A DNA stretch of 64,000 nt from Closterium sp. NIES-65 (lineage: Eukaryota; Streptophyta; Zygnematophyceae; Desmidiales; Closteriaceae). A model generated the notes under the pieces. It saw nothing but the letters and a program-made list of their open reading frames with translations, ran no database searches and was not told the DNA's origin. This document shows positions 10,838-23,300 of this stretch, piece by piece. Numbering within the stretch: the stretch's first letter is position 1; every line of letters begins with the position of its first letter. The position numbers were made by a program, and so were the translations under genes. The stretch is from NCBI GenBank assembly GCA_948144175.1, contig CANXME010002568.1, forward strand, positions 2,133,423-2,197,422. The letters run 5' to 3'.

Positions 10838-12622
10838 ATGGCGATTCGTTTCTCCCCAGAGGAGCTCAAAGGGGAGCTTCTCAGGGTGAGGCGTGAACTT
10901 GCTCATTTGGATACCCTTTTAGATCGGACCTTCAGGGACATAGAAGCTGCGAGTGAACATGGCGAGAGGGACCGCATGGAAGATGCGAGAAATGTGCGAC
11001 AATGTCTTTGGAAGGATAAGGAGCAGCTGAGGTCACAAGAGACTATATTTCTGAGGCTATTATTCGATCCAAATTCTGTTGGTGGAAATCCTGCGGAAAA
11101 TGGAGCGCCGTCTGCGGGCGCTGGCTTCCCGCCTCAATACTCCGTTGATGGTAAGGCTTCTTTTCGTGAGCTTAGCTGACCTGTATATGTGTTGGCATCC
11201 AACTATTCTGTCTTAGATGTGTGCAATGCCATTATTATTCGCCACGTGGCGCTGATTATTGTTTCTGTTTTACAATTCTCTTGCGACAGGTTCGCCGATG
11301 CCGATTATGGGTCATGGAGATCCTTCGCGGATGCTCCACTCGGTATTTACACCACCGATGCTCGGAGTTAAGCCGGGAAAGATGAAGATGCGACGCAACA
11401 AGCTCGCTTCACCTGGCCTGCCATCGTCCATGTCTGACGGAAAGTCTCCATCTGGTTTTGAATCTGACTTCGCTAATCCGAATGGTTACGAAGTCAACCG
11501 GAGTGCGGAGTGCAAAGTTCGCGACGTCTGGCTCGAATGGAAGGAAGGGCTGAATGGTTTTCCGTCGATTGAGAAGCTTGAAGAAGAGAGGAAGAAGGAC
11601 CGGAAGAAAGTCTGGTGGAAGAATATGAACGACTACAAATACTGGAGCAAGCAGGTCGGTACAGTCGTTTTGATCCTGAACCAGTAAACGTTGCGTAGTA
11701 ATGCACTATCGCTGTTTACATCCTGACTTATTTTCCTTCCCTGATCCTGCAGATGAGGATTGTTCATGCTGTCGAAGAAAAGGCTCGCGAGCTTGGTGGG
11801 GATCTTGACTCCAGCATCAATTTCTGGGAGGACATTCTTCGCGAGGAATTCGACGGAAGCGTCTCGAAGCTTCGCGAAGCTTTAGGAGGCCAAAAGACAA
11901 ACGAAGAAGACATTGGTCGTTTCAAGAAGCGATGCCGGGATTTGTTGCAAAAGGGTTTGCTTCGGATGGCTAAGAAGAGACAGATGACGCACCAGCAGTC
12001 TGATCCGCATCATGCGCACCAGCAACAAGTCTTGCATCAGCAGCAGCTGATGGAAATGCAGCAGCAGACGTTTACTCAAGCTGTTCAGGGCGACATGGTT
12101 CACATGGCAGGCATGGGTATGCCACACGATCCCAATGTCCTTCCGAAGCATGAAGCCCAGCACGAAGTTTCGCAGCAGCAGGTTCTGGAAGAAAACATGT
12201 TGCACGAAGCTGCTGCTGCTGCAGCAGCAGCAGCCGCGGCGCAGGGTCAGCTAGATAACAGCGTGCTGCTGATGCAGGAAGCGCATGGGCTGCAACAGAT
12301 GTCAGGCGAAGGTCAGGCGGTGATGCAGGGCCATGGTGAGGAGCGTCTAGAAGACGCTCAGGAACAGCTGCATCAGCAGCAGCAACAGCAGCAGCAGCAA
12401 GAGCATTTGCGACAGATGCATGAAAACCAGCTTATTGCTGCGTCCATGCATGCTGCACAAGCAGGCCATGCTGAGGGGGAGGAGGAGCATGGGGTAGAGC
12501 AGCATGGGGAGGAGGGGGAGGAGCAGATGCATGGGGATCATGGAGAGGTGGAGGAGGGTGATGAGGAATTAGAAGGGGAAGGCAGAGGGGAAGAGGGGGA
12601 GGGGGAAGAGGAGCATGTGTGA
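10838..12622 (+). CDS. GCR1_C-like DNA-binding protein with Gln-rich and acidic tail (3 exons)
   Basis: Exons 10838-11150, 11290-11654 and 11753-12622 join in frame with GT-AG introns (515 aa). The start is the first ATG in a good context (GCTATGG). Residues 1-80 form a charged heptad-like helix. The exon 2/3 junction encodes a block with VRDVWLEWKEGL, a W-W pair, KYWSKQ and FWEDIL. That is the pattern of the GCR1_C family (named for a yeast activator of glycolytic genes), so sequence-specific DNA binding is a reasonable inference. After it come Gln/His-rich runs, an Ala run and a Glu/Gly acidic tail, typical of activation regions. Family assignment is by motif only; a trihelix/MYB-like relative is the alternative. 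Confidence 0.65.
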
Positions 12623-13026
12623 GTGGTTGGGGATGGTGTGGTAGGTGCACTGCTGGTGCCTTACATGCCTACTCTACTATCTTGATGTTTTGTGCGTATT
12701 TTTTTTCATAGAGCTGGTTTCATAGATGTGATTTGAAATCATGTCCAGGAAGTTGTAGGAATGAGTAATAGTACATCAATTGCTCTATACATTGTACAAC
12801 CTCATACAAAACAGGTGCTCCTGTACCATTCAGTGCCCTTAACCATTAGAGATAGAAGTTTCATTTCCACCAACTGTACATCAGCCTATAGACAACTGGT
12901 ATGGCGCTCCCTCGTATTCCCCAACATCCACAATCCACGAGTGCTCTATTGCTGCTCTGGCAGCAACCGATGCAACAGCCGAGACAAGAACAGGAGGCAC
13001 TAGAGCTGAGAGTGCTGTTCACTAAC
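12623..13026. other. Spacer with an echo of the final COQ11-like exon (12896-13010)
   Basis: On the minus strand 12896-13010 repeats, with substitutions and a deletion, the last exon of the neighbouring gene (13027-13194): the ALVPPV..V.AVA..A.RAA.EHS pattern is still readable. It lies past that gene's stop codon, so it is a 3' duplication, not coding. Confidence 0.7.
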
Positions 13027-15464
13027 CTAGCGTGCCTCTTTCAAAATTCCCCACACATCCACAATCCCCGCTGGGAACGAGTGTTCTGATGCTGCTCTGA
13101 CTGCAACAGCGGCAACAGCTGTGACAGGAACAGGAGGCACTAGAGCTGGGCCGATCAGGGGCAGGTGAGAGAGGAAGGGCAAGTTCTTGAAGGCCTGAAG
13201 AGGAAAGGAATCAGGGACAGAGACAGGAGTGGGGCAAGGGGAGAGGAGAAATGAGAGTGAAAAGAGACAGTCGAGCGAACTCTTTGTCAGGCTCCGGGCG
13301 GGGGGGTTAATGAGACAGAATGGCTGGCAGCAAAAAAGTGTTGAGGCCTGGAAGCACTCTCACCAGTTCCAAGGGAGCTCCGATCAAGCCGAGAGGCAGC
13401 TGGTAGGTGCCAACGTTGCGAGTGCCATGAATCATGGCTGGTCGAAGAACAACTCCTGCGACGAAAGAGCCAGAAGAGATAAGGGGGGAGGGTGTGGAGC
13501 CATGGGGGACAAGAGATCGGTAAGTGAAGAATTGGGAACGCTGCGAGTGGCGTGAATCATGGCTGGTCGGAGGGCAACCCCTGTGAAAGAAACGAAAGCG
13601 ATTTTGGGGAGTTGGATATGTGGAGAGAGATGGAGACGATTGGGAATTAGACAGAAGTAAAGGAAGGATTACATCGAAGGTGCGTATAAAGAAAGAAAAA
13701 GGAGTACAACTGCAAGTGGGTGGAAGAGGGGCAAGGGTGTGCTAAAATGATATAACATGAGCCACCAGCCAGGAGTGATGAGTCATAAGGCATGGGGTAT
13801 GATGCATGAAGCATGAGGCATGACGCATGACGCATGGGGTATGATATGTTAAGCATGCGGCATGAGCAGGCACATACCTGTGTTGGGGTAACTTGCCATG
13901 ACAGCTGCCTCTGCTGCTTTCTGAAGAAGCGGGGACAAGCGAAGGGAGGGAGGAACGAAGGGAGGGAGCGGGAGAGGCAAGTGCTTGCTGCATGTGCACA
14001 GCGTAATTGTTGATTAAAACTGGAATTTGCGCGGCAATGTTGTAGCAGCACTGTACATTTGCACCGTACATTTGCACTGTACATTTGCACCGTACATTTG
14101 CACTGTACATTTGCACTGTATATTTGCACTGTATATTTGCACCATACCTTGCCCTCGTAGTATCCCCTGAGAACGAAAGAAGGCAGACCCACGTCATGCC
14201 CAGAGATGAAGACAAACCTCGCCACCCCTGCCAGGGAAGGAAAAACCGGAATGATTAAAGAAGTGCCTAAATACTGGGTAGCCCTCACTTAGACAAAGAT
14301 AGGGAAAGTGGGAGCCAACAATCCCATTGCTCAGTTTTTACCAAGAGAGGAAGATATCATGGGATTGTTCCATAATGTCCCATGATATCTTCCCCTAGGA
14401 ACCAACAATTGCTCAGTTTTTACACCACTGGAGATATAACCATGTCTGATCCGAACCAATGCAAGACAAATGCCGCCTTCCCCACTAGCTGCTAGACCGG
14501 CCCACCTTCCTCTCTTGCTGCATTAACCACCCCCACGTTGGCATCTCCATTGATCCTCCTCATCCACTCATTCGAACCAAAAGCGCCCACACACGAGACC
14601 TGCCGACGATGCAAGAAGGAAAAAGAACAAGGAATGGAACAGGAGCGAGCTATTCTGTGTCACTTGTGACCAACATATGAACGGACAGAGGGGCCTACTT
14701 GTGTCCTGCCCCACCGCAACCCATACACCCATACACCTGCGCTGCGGCCGGCCAGGAAACAAGGGTCACTACAGCTGCGATGCTACCCCACACACCCGCC
14801 GCCCATGCCCACTCACTCACTCACCACTCCCGTGATGTTGGTGTTGCTTTTAGAATTCTCAAAAGCAAAACGACAGTTTCCAGTTCCATTCCAGCCCACA
14901 CACCTGCGCTGCTGCGGCCAGGACACAAGGGCCACTACACCTCTGGCCACTCACTCACCACCCCCGTGGCCCCTTGCAAGTGCTGCTTCCACGAAGAAGG
15001 GTTCAGGGCGTCGCCTGGATGGAAGAGAAGATAAAGAGGGGTGGAGAGGTGTGAGAAGCGGTGGTTAGAATCAGTAAGAACACTGGGTGAAAGGCATTGC
15101 ATGAGTAACAAGGGTCCAGAGGAGGATTGCAAAGGAGTAAAAGGGAAGAAAATTTGAAGGTGGGTAGCAACTGAGGTAGAATGGGTGTTGGAAATGAGAT
15201 GCTCACCTTTGATCCACTCAACCTCCTTGATCCATGCTTCACTGCGATTGGGCTGACCTGATCTGACCCATGCACGCATGCATGTGCACATGCACACATG
15301 GCCGCACATGCACACGTAGCCGCACATGCACACACGCAGACAGCACACATGCAAGCATTCACACGCGCACACACGCCCGCATGAATACAAAAATAATCAA
15401 ATTCTGAGCCGACAAATAAAATTCAAACGAAAAAGAGAACGGAAACAAAAAACAGGAACACACA

Positions 15465-15507
<43 letters not shown>

Positions 15508-15508
15508 T

Positions 15509-15600
<92 letters not shown>

Positions 15601-16385
15601 AGGGTAAAACCAACCACCTCATCTCACATTCGTCTCATCGTTACAGTGCACACCCACCCCTCTCACTGAATCACACCAATTTTCACCAAATCCAACCCAT
15701 TCTCACCGGTTCACACTCGCCACCTCTATCCCCTGACCAATGGCGTTGCGACAGATGGCGCTGCCCACAAAGCCGTTTCCACCCATCACCACAATCTGAC
15801 GGACCAATCAGGGAATTACATGTAGGAGAGGTTGGAGTGGGTGAGGGGGAGGGAAGGAGCGGTTAAGGGATCACGGCGGGGGAGGGAAGGAGCGGTTAAG
15901 GGATCACGGCGGGGGAGGGAAACCAGTCAAGTGGAGAGAATGCAGTGGGGAAGGCGGTTAGTGGGGAGGGGTGCACTGGTGATGGGAGGACAACGAAAGA
16001 GCTCAGCCAAGAAACCGCTTCTTGCCAGAAACGGATTCATTATCAAACACTATGGCTAGAAAGGATTTTAAAGAGCACTGCCTACCCGCGCCCGCTGCTC
16101 CGCGGTGCTTCTTTCCGCTTCCGACCCGCCCATATGTGCCGCGCGCGCGCTGCTTTCCCCGACGGCCTCCGCGGAACTGCCTTCTCCCGACGCCGCAGCT
16201 CCATGAAACTCGCGGTTTCCCGCCGCATCTGTGCTTATCGATGCGCCGCGGTCGGCGTCGTGAGACGCGCCGTGGTCAGCGCTGCGCGTGCTGATCGCAC
16301 CGCCGGCCACGCCGATGGCTCGACAGAGCGATTGACTCGACGCTATCGGCTTGCACGAGCGAGCGGAAATTACGGCGAATGCCAT
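13027..16385 (-). CDS. NAD(P)-binding Rossmann-fold protein, COQ11/At5g10730-like (atypical SDR)
   Basis: Exons on the minus strand: 16385-16086 (100 aa, Ala/Arg/Ser-rich, a likely mitochondrial or plastid transit peptide), 15795-15738 (nucleotide-binding [15 protein letters not shown]), about 15262-15207 ([10 protein letters not shown] ... EVEWIKG), 15014-14959 ([18 protein letters not shown]), 14599-14506 ([10 protein letters not shown] ... INGDANV), 14227-14148 (ARFVFIS ... RGYYEGK), 13920-13878, 13455-13364 ([15 protein letters not shown]) and 13194-13027. All junctions from exon 4 on keep phase. The 5' edge of exon 3 is hidden in a CA/GCAC microsatellite and is uncertain. Motif order matches the NDUFA9-like/COQ11 proteins linked in yeast to coenzyme Q biosynthesis; that role here is inferred. 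Confidence 0.8.
13530..13593 (-). repeat. Echo of exon 8 of the COQ11-like gene
   Basis: A second acceptor plus exon-8 start ([15 protein letters not shown]) lies just upstream, in transcript order, of the copy I use ([16 protein letters not shown], 13455). This copy runs into unrelated sequence after about 20 codons and has no good donor, so it is treated as a duplicate. Confidence 0.75.
14049..14142. repeat. 14-bp tandem repeat in an intron
   Basis: About seven units of the type TTTGCACTGTACAT/TTTGCACCGTACAT lie directly after the donor of exon 6 of the COQ11-like gene. Confidence 0.9.
14350..14392. repeat. Perfect 15-bp inverted repeat with 13-nt loop, inside a short direct duplication
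   Basis: GAAGATATCATGGGA (14350-14364) faces its exact complement at 14378-14392. The direct repeat ATTGCTCAGTTTTTAC flanks the hairpin at about 14326-14341 and 14410-14425, inside the intron between exons 5 and 6 of the COQ11-like gene. Confidence 0.85.
14846..14866. repeat. Echo-junction palindrome, AATT centre (one base missing)
   Basis: GCTTTTAGAATTCTCAAAAGC lacks one G of the family consensus. It separates two similar intron segments (about 14727-14834 and 14893-14975) that share a CACCTGCGCTGC-GGCCAGGA core followed by a CACTCACTCACCAC stretch. Confidence 0.75.
15459..15599. repeat. (GCAC)n then (CA)n microsatellite
   Basis: About 25 units of GCAC grade into about 20 units of CA. It lies in the intron before exon 3 of the COQ11-like gene and obscures that acceptor. 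Cys/Val-rich frames here are artefacts of the repeat. Confidence 0.95.
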
Positions 16386-16970
16386 GATCTTTCCTGCGAA
16401 ACCGAGCTCGTTATGAAAAAAAGGGAGGAGTATAGCAGTAGTTACTACTAATCCGCTAGACTAAGACTAGCACTCAACAATCACAACAGACTCTATTCGA
16501 GAGTATTCCGCGTTTGAAGAATTCACCGAACAGCATTCCGAACACCATCTAAACGCAGCTTACAGAGTTTTGAAGCAACCGCATCTGTTTCATTACCGTA
16601 TGTCCCGCATGCTACCCACCGCGTTTGTAAATTGACGTGGACGGTGCTGATTGGTGAAGTGCTGAAATGGAGGTAGCGCGCATAAGTGGCTGGAATGTGA
16701 GTAACGTGGTGCACGACATTTCCGCAATTTTGCATTTGACCCGATGTAGGCACTCGCACTCACAACATGAGGATGATCTCCTGGGAAATGAGGACTTCCT
16801 TTTGGGTTATCAATCAGCATTTATCTAGCCTCAGCATACATCAAAGGGAATACAAATATATGCACTGCTCCTTTTCTTGAAACTTTTCAACATTTCAACG
16901 CATGCCGACAGCCCTTCCGAAAAGCAAAGCCTGTGAGAAGGATTCTTATGACAGCCTATTTTGACATCCT

Positions 16971-18277
16971 TTAGATGTTGCTGGGGTAGAGGAACACACG
17001 CACCCTGCGGCCCTGTTAACCCAAGACAGAAAAAAGCGAGCAAAGTGATGGGGATTAGGGAAGTGTGACAGGAAAGAGTACCAGGAGAGAGATTGAAGAT
17101 TATGGGCAGAAACACTTCTGTATGCTTCAATGTATTCCCCTCTTTACCATGGCTCGAACACCTGTAGCTCACACTAAACAGGGAAAAAAAACCCAACAAG
17201 GAAATAATATTCATGAGCACAATGAATGGTACCTGTCTTCTTCCAATCCTGCACAATAAGCCCCTGTACATTTCTACCCGACATACTGCGGCTATGGAAC
17301 GAGTGACCGGGGACAGGTTTTGTTTTTCTGGTGAAAACCATCACACCATCCAATACCACCCCTCCCTACAATCACACCCGCCCAATTCACCGTGGCGGTG
17401 CAGGGCAGGCTCTTCTTGAACTTGGCAGTAAAAGCCGCCGTTCCTCACAGCCCAACCCCCACACCCAATCCCAAACACCCCAACCGCACTCCACCGCAGC
17501 AACTCACCGTGGCGGTGCAGGGCAGGTTCTTCTTGAACTTGGCGCGGACCACCCCGGTGTTGCCGTGCGGGCGCGTGACGCGGCCCCACATGGAGCGGTA
17601 GAGGCTGCCGTTCTTGAGCGTCTTGGCCTTGTAGATGTAGACGATGCGCTTGCCCAGGTACCACTGGCTCTCCTCCTTGCTCTGCACGTTCTCGATCTGC
17701 AGCAGCGACGTGTGCTCGTGCACGTTCGACTTGCCTCTGCGGAGGAGGGTGTCCGGGGGAAAATCGGCGCACGGAAAGTGCGGGGGCGGGACGTCCCGGG
17801 GTGGGTGGAGGAGGGGGAGGGGGAGGAGCAGGGGCAGCAAGGAGCATGTTCGACTTGCTTATAGGGATGGGAGTGGGAGGTTAGGCTGGGGAAACAGGGA
17901 ACTGAAAAGGTAGTTTCTGAGTCGAAATAAAGACAAAACGTCTGCTCGTGCAGCTTCCTCCTCGCCCTCAGAAGAAGCGGAGAAGGGAGTGAAGGGTGCC
18001 CGAGGGGTGGCGAGGGGTGGGTAAGGGAACGGGGCAAGGACATTGGTTTGACCTATTTTCGTGTTGATTGCGAGACGCGTTGAGAGTAACCATCCCATCT
18101 CCAATGGCTCAACAATGGTGCCCGTAATGGCGCCCCACGGGCCCTCGAAAAACTCGATGAAAAGAGTAGAGGTTCGTCGACTCTATACCCGCTATAGGAC
18201 CTTATGAAGTACCCGTAATACACAACGAGCAAGGATCTCACCTCTTGTGGCCCAGCACCACAGCCCGCACGTAGAGT
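16971..18277 (-). CDS. RPL35A: 60S ribosomal protein eL33 (RPL35A); first exon not placed
   Basis: Three exons are firm: 18277-18242 ([12 protein letters not shown]), 17736-17508 ([15 protein letters not shown] ... YLGKR ... YIYKAKT ... [15 protein letters not shown]) and 17012-16971 ([13 protein letters not shown] and stop). Phases 2, 0 and 0 all agree and introns are GT-AG. This covers nearly all of the roughly 110-residue family length, including the diagnostic VTRPHGN.GVVRAKF and the terminal YPSNI, so the identity is secure. The short first exon that brings the ATG is not certain. An ATG at 18466 followed by Glu-Ser-Gln would suit, but no proper donor follows it. It is a structural protein of the large ribosomal subunit near the exit-tRNA region. 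Confidence 0.88.
17391..17433 (-). repeat. Echo of the 3' end of the main eL33 exon
   Basis: About 43 bp repeat the last codons and donor of exon 17736-17508 (KKNLPCTAT then GTGA). It lies 75 bp downstream of the true donor, with a few substitutions. Confidence 0.8.
17846..17869 (-). repeat. Echo of the 5' end of the main eL33 exon
   Basis: About 24 bp repeat the exon start (AAGCAAGTCGAACATG against AGGCAAGTCGAACGTG), 110 bp upstream of the real acceptor. This exon therefore has a truncated self-copy on each side. Confidence 0.7.
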
Positions 18278-18466
18278 CTGCAATTGCAGAGCAGAATGCG
18301 ACAGATGCGACAAGGAAGGTAGAAGGGCAAGGGAGAAGGGGAATTGGGGAAGGGGGTGGGGGGGAGGGATGAGACAGAATGCGGTCAGGATGGAACATTA
18401 AACAGGGATTCAGCATATACGGTACTAAAGAGATATTCGCGCGAGATGAGAGCTTTGGGATTCCAT

Positions 18467-20365
18467 AACGGTGTCGCGGCTTGACAGCCAAGAGGAGAGT
18501 CGACGGTTGCGGTTTTCGCAAAACTCAAGGTCCTTCCTCATCTATAACAGTTTCGAGCTGTTAGGCTGCTACCCAGAACGGGATGGTCGCGTGTATCTGC
18601 AACAGTTGCAAAGAATATCGAAAGGAACTAGGGTTCCCACAACTGGTGGGTTCTGATCGCTGCTACTTCAACTGCCCAGTGCTCTAGAAGTCAACGCTAA
18701 AGCTTAGGCTGGTACGACGGGGTGACCGGAAAGCGCTCGCTGATCCGCTCTTGCAGCAACGGCGGATTTCTCCTGTGCGACCCCGAGGACTAACGCCTGA
18801 GTTTTGTAATAACGAATGCGCACGACGAAACATCGTCGGATATCCTGTACGAGCAGGCACTCGCTATCTAGCAACGCAACGCAGCTTGGTTACAAGAAGG
18901 TCCAGATCAGATTCCTCGTGGCCTGCACTGTCCCCTACCAAGCACCTCGGGTGAAAGGATCGGAATAAGATCGCCTGAAATAGGTCCTGAAGGGCAAAGC
19001 TTCTCCAACTGAAGACCTGTAAGTCCCCATTCGGAACCCTGGATCCATCCAGCTGCTTCCTATGAGTACATTTAGGTCAATCTAACACCATCTGCGTCCA
19101 TCCCTGTACCTAAAGAATACATATGCTGGAAATTTATACGGCTTAAAGGTCGAAAATCGACACTAACGGTCTTCGCACCAGGGGACTTTTCGCCTTACAA
19201 GTACTCGCTCCCCGCAAAGTTTGACCTCCCGTGGCGAAACAACTACTGCGATAAAACTATCTCAGACAGATGTGCATACCGTGGGGAGTTCTCCTTCTTC
19301 GTCATGGCGCCGTGTGAGGTGTGAGGGAGACGGTATGCGAAGGAACGAAAGGTGCACTAGGGCACAGCTAGGCAAACCAAGAGTTAGGGAAAAGGAGAGA
19401 GGGAATGGAGGTTCTTAGACTAAAACCCTCGGTGAGTTGCTAGGGAAGAGAGCGGCGAAGAGGAAGAGTGGGGGAGGGGAGGGGAGACAGGAGTAGGGTG
19501 TTGCGGGGATGGCGGAACTGGGGGAGAACTACGAGGGGCAAGCGGAAGATGGAGAAGGAGATGGGGGGATTTGGGGAGGAGATTGGTAGGGAGGAGCGCG
19601 GGCGGGGAGGAGGTGGCGGAAAATTTATATAGACGATTTGGTGAGGCCTCGAAGGTTTCGGGCTGGCTGAGCAGCGGTGTAGAAGGCTAGGAACGGTTTG
19701 TAGCGAAGACACACATATCGGAAATTTGGTGACTTGTGAACAACTGGGGAGTAATTGTGACAGCGTACCATTAATATCTGAATTATCGCATTGTTCTGAT
19801 AACGAACTGGGTAATAATCAGCAATTCTGATCTCATCACTGGAATCCATGTCACTGCCATGTGTCCAAACAGCCGCTTCGGATGACGTGATTGACGTGTC
19901 AGTGACATATCTGCCCTTCCAGGACGCTTCAAAACTCTCACATCGCGTTCCGCAACCGTCCGATCGACCGACGTGGAAACCGCTACGTAACCCACAGAAG
20001 CGCTTCGCGAGAATCGCGACAGCAGCAATCTTCAGTCAGTCACCTGACGAAACACGCAGGCTCTCGTTACTGAATCTCGCCAGAGATTTAGTTTTTCGGT
20101 GATCCCAATGCTGATTGATCGGACATTCCTGACCAGAGATCCGTTTCCAAGGAAAAGCAGCAGACCCAGCCAGGCATCTCCAATCCAATGTCTATTTACT
20201 CATCCCTCTGGTCTTATTTCTTCCTCCTCCATCCAGATTCCTTGCCAGTTTTTCCGTCGCTCCTGCTTTTCCGCTGTTTTTCTCCAGCAGGATTATCAGC
20301 CTAATCTTGGCTCTGAACACCGTCATTCTTCTCTTTAATATCAAAAGAGATACATAAAAGCAGTC
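18467..20365. other. Intergenic, divergent promoters
   Basis: It lies between eL33 (-) and the enoyl reductase (+). I find no domain-bearing frame, RNA gene or tandem repeat. A TATATA-containing stretch near 19627 is not next to any recognised gene. Confidence 0.5.
18628..18635 (-). promoter_or_regulatory. telo-box-like motif upstream of eL33
   Basis: AACCCTAG reads on the minus strand about 350 bp before the first placed exon. AAACCCTA-type boxes are common in plant ribosomal-protein promoters. A single short match, so only suggestive. Confidence 0.3.
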
Positions 20366-23300
20366 ATGGGTGTCCTCGCAGCTGTCGCTTCTTCCACAAA
20401 CGTCGCTGCCGCTGCAATGGCGACCAAGATCTCCGCCAGCCGCGCCGCCTCCGTCGCTGCCGGCGCTGCGAAGATCCTCCCAACTGCTCAGTTCGCGAAG
20501 ATCGCCAAGTCATCGTTCGCCGGCCAGTCCCTGGGCTGCGCGGTCGCAAACGCTGACGTGGCGTTGCGCGCCGAGCCCAGGGCCAGGAGCGTTGTGACGG
20601 CTGCAGCTGACGGTGACGCTGCCGGCGCCTCCGCCGGAGGTGGTTTGCGCGTCGATCTCCGCGGTGCGTGTGTAGGCAGGCAGGCGAACGAGTGTAGATC
20701 CGCTAACTTACAAATATAAATACGAGTAACGTAGGTACAAGTTTGGAATACAAGTAACGACTGCTCATGGCTGAGAACTGGTCTCGTACTTCTTCCTTTC
20801 TTCTTTTTTTTAGGGATATTGCCGTTTCAATAGATTTACAAAATGATTTTCGCTTACATATGCCGGATCATGAGCTGTTTAGACCAGATTCAGAAGCTTC
20901 CCTCCCTGTCAAAAGGCTTGGCGCTTTCGTCGCTCCGCTCGTGGACTACCAGGCGATTGGGTGGCTCTTCAGTTGAGCGACTCAAAAAGGCAACCCCGTA
21001 TCTCCCATCTCCCCTCTTTCCCCGCTCTCTCCCTTTTTTCCCCCTCCCCCCCCCCCCCTCCCCCCCCCCCCTTCTCTAACCCATTCCCCTCTTCCATCTC
21101 CAGGCAAGCGCGCGTTCATCGCGGGGGTGGCGGACGATCAGGGTTTCGGGTGGGCCATCGCGAAGCACCTCGCGGAGGCGGGCGCGGAGGTGCTCGTCGG
21201 CACGTGGGTGCCGGTGAGTCCTGGACGCGCATAGCTGTTGTGACAACTTGCTTGGCTCTACATTCGCGTTGAGAGTTGCGAGCTCTCTTCCCTCAGCGCC
21301 ATTTTTCCCCCTTCTTACCCCAAACCCTTCTCCCTTCTCGCCTCCCTCCCCCCTCCGTCTACCTCCGTCTCGTAGCATTCACGTCAGCGATCTCGTATTC
21401 TGTGATCTAACCGTCGTCTCCTTTCGCAACGTGCGTTCTTTGTGTGTGCGTTGTTCTCCCTCACCGTTGTTGCTCGTTTCTCCCTCGTTCCCTTGCTCCG
21501 TTGCTCCCCCTCCCCCTGTCCATCGCCCACAACAGGCTCTCTCCATCTTCGAGACCAGCCTACGGAGGGGCAAGTTCGACGAGTCGCGCAAGTAAGCTCC
21601 TCTCCCCTTCCTCCTCTCATCCTCTCATTTCCCCGCTCTTCCCCACTCCCCCTCCCTCCCCCGGTTCTCTCGATATCGGGTTCTCTCGTCTTCTGCGTTT
21701 CCGTACGTGGTTAGCGTTGATCCATCCATTTGTCCGCCTTAAACCCGTTGTCGTGCGTGGTGACGTTTCGGAAAAAAATGCCCACTTGCTCCCTTTTCGC
21801 CTCGTTGATCCATACCACTCGCTCGCTTCCCCTCCCACTCGCTAACAGGCTTTCAGACGGCTCGCTGTTCAGCATCGCCAAGGTGTATCTCATTGATGCC
21901 GTGTTCGACACGCTGGACGATACTCGCTCCTCCCACTCCCTCCCCCAATGCTCTCCTTTCCGTTTCCCCATGCTCCAGGCTGTCCGACGGCTCGCTGTTC
22001 AACATCGCTAAGGTCTAAACCGTGGACGCCGTCTTTGACGCGCTGAATGATGTTCCCAAGACTCAACCCTGCTACCACCCCATCCTCCATTTATGTCCTC
22101 TCCCCTGCCACAGGCTCTCCGACGGTTCGCTGTTCAACATCGCCAAGGTCTACCCCATGGACGCCGTCTTCGACACGCTGGACGACGTTCCCGAGGAGAT
22201 TCGCACCAACAAGCGCTACGCCGGGTCGACCGGGTGGACCGTTGAGGTGAGAGGGACAGTCAAGGTGGGTGCGGGTGAATGCGGGTGGACTTATGAGTCG
22301 ACTCAAAAGTCACCTCGTTGAGGTGAGAGGGACAGTCAAGGTGGGTGCGGGTGAATGCGGGTGGGTGCATATGGGTGTGGCGTGCCTGAGGAAATTCCTA
22401 CCAGCATTGACACGCTGGATGATGTTCCCGAGGAGATCCGCACCGCACCAACAAGCACTATGCCGGGTCGACTGGGTGGACCGTGGAGGTGAGAGGGAGG
22501 AAGGGCTGTGGAGGTATTGTATGTATGTACTGCGTAACATGAACGAAAATCCGTGAACGAACTAATGCGACCCGACTCAACTTCCCCCCCCTGATCTGAT
22601 TCTCACCTACCCCTCCCTCCCCCCCTCAATAGCCTCCTCACCTCCCCTTCTGCCAGGAAGTAGCAGCCAAGGTGAAGGAAGTAGCAGCCAAGGTGAAGGA
22701 TGACTACGGGTCGATCGACATTCTCGTGCACTCGCTGGCCAACGGCCCCGAGGTCATTAAGGACCTGTTCCACACCTCCCGCAAGGGATACCCTGGTGGC
22801 GCTCTCCTCGGGTCCATTAGCTCTCACCCTTCCAACTCAGGCGATGCTACTACCCTCCACCCCCTCTTTTGAGACGTCTCAAAAGTCAACTCAGGCGATG
22901 CTACTACCCTCCACCCCCCTCTTCTTTCCACACTCCCTCCCGTCTCTTCCTCTCTCTCCACGCTCATCCTCTCCCCGTCACATTTTCCAGGAAGTAGCAG
23001 CCAAGGTGAAGGAGGATTACGGGTCGATCGACATTCTCGTGCACTCGCTGGCCAACGGCCCCGAGGTGACCAAGGACCTGCTCGACACGTCCCGCAAGGG
23101 GTACCTGGCCGCCATCTCCGCCTCGTCCTTCTCCTTCATCTCCCTCGTGCAGCGCTTCGGCCCCATCACCAACAAAGGTACTGTCCGTCCGCTCCCCACC
23201 TCCCTCCCTGCCACCGGCCAGTGGGCTACTTTTGAGACCTCCCTCCCTCTCAAAACTCTCAAAAGACCTCCCTCTCAAAACTCTCAAAAGACCTCCCTCT

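Noticed and set aside
15326..15622. Cys/Val- or His/Ala-rich frames
   Set aside because: Produced entirely by the GCAC/CA microsatellite.
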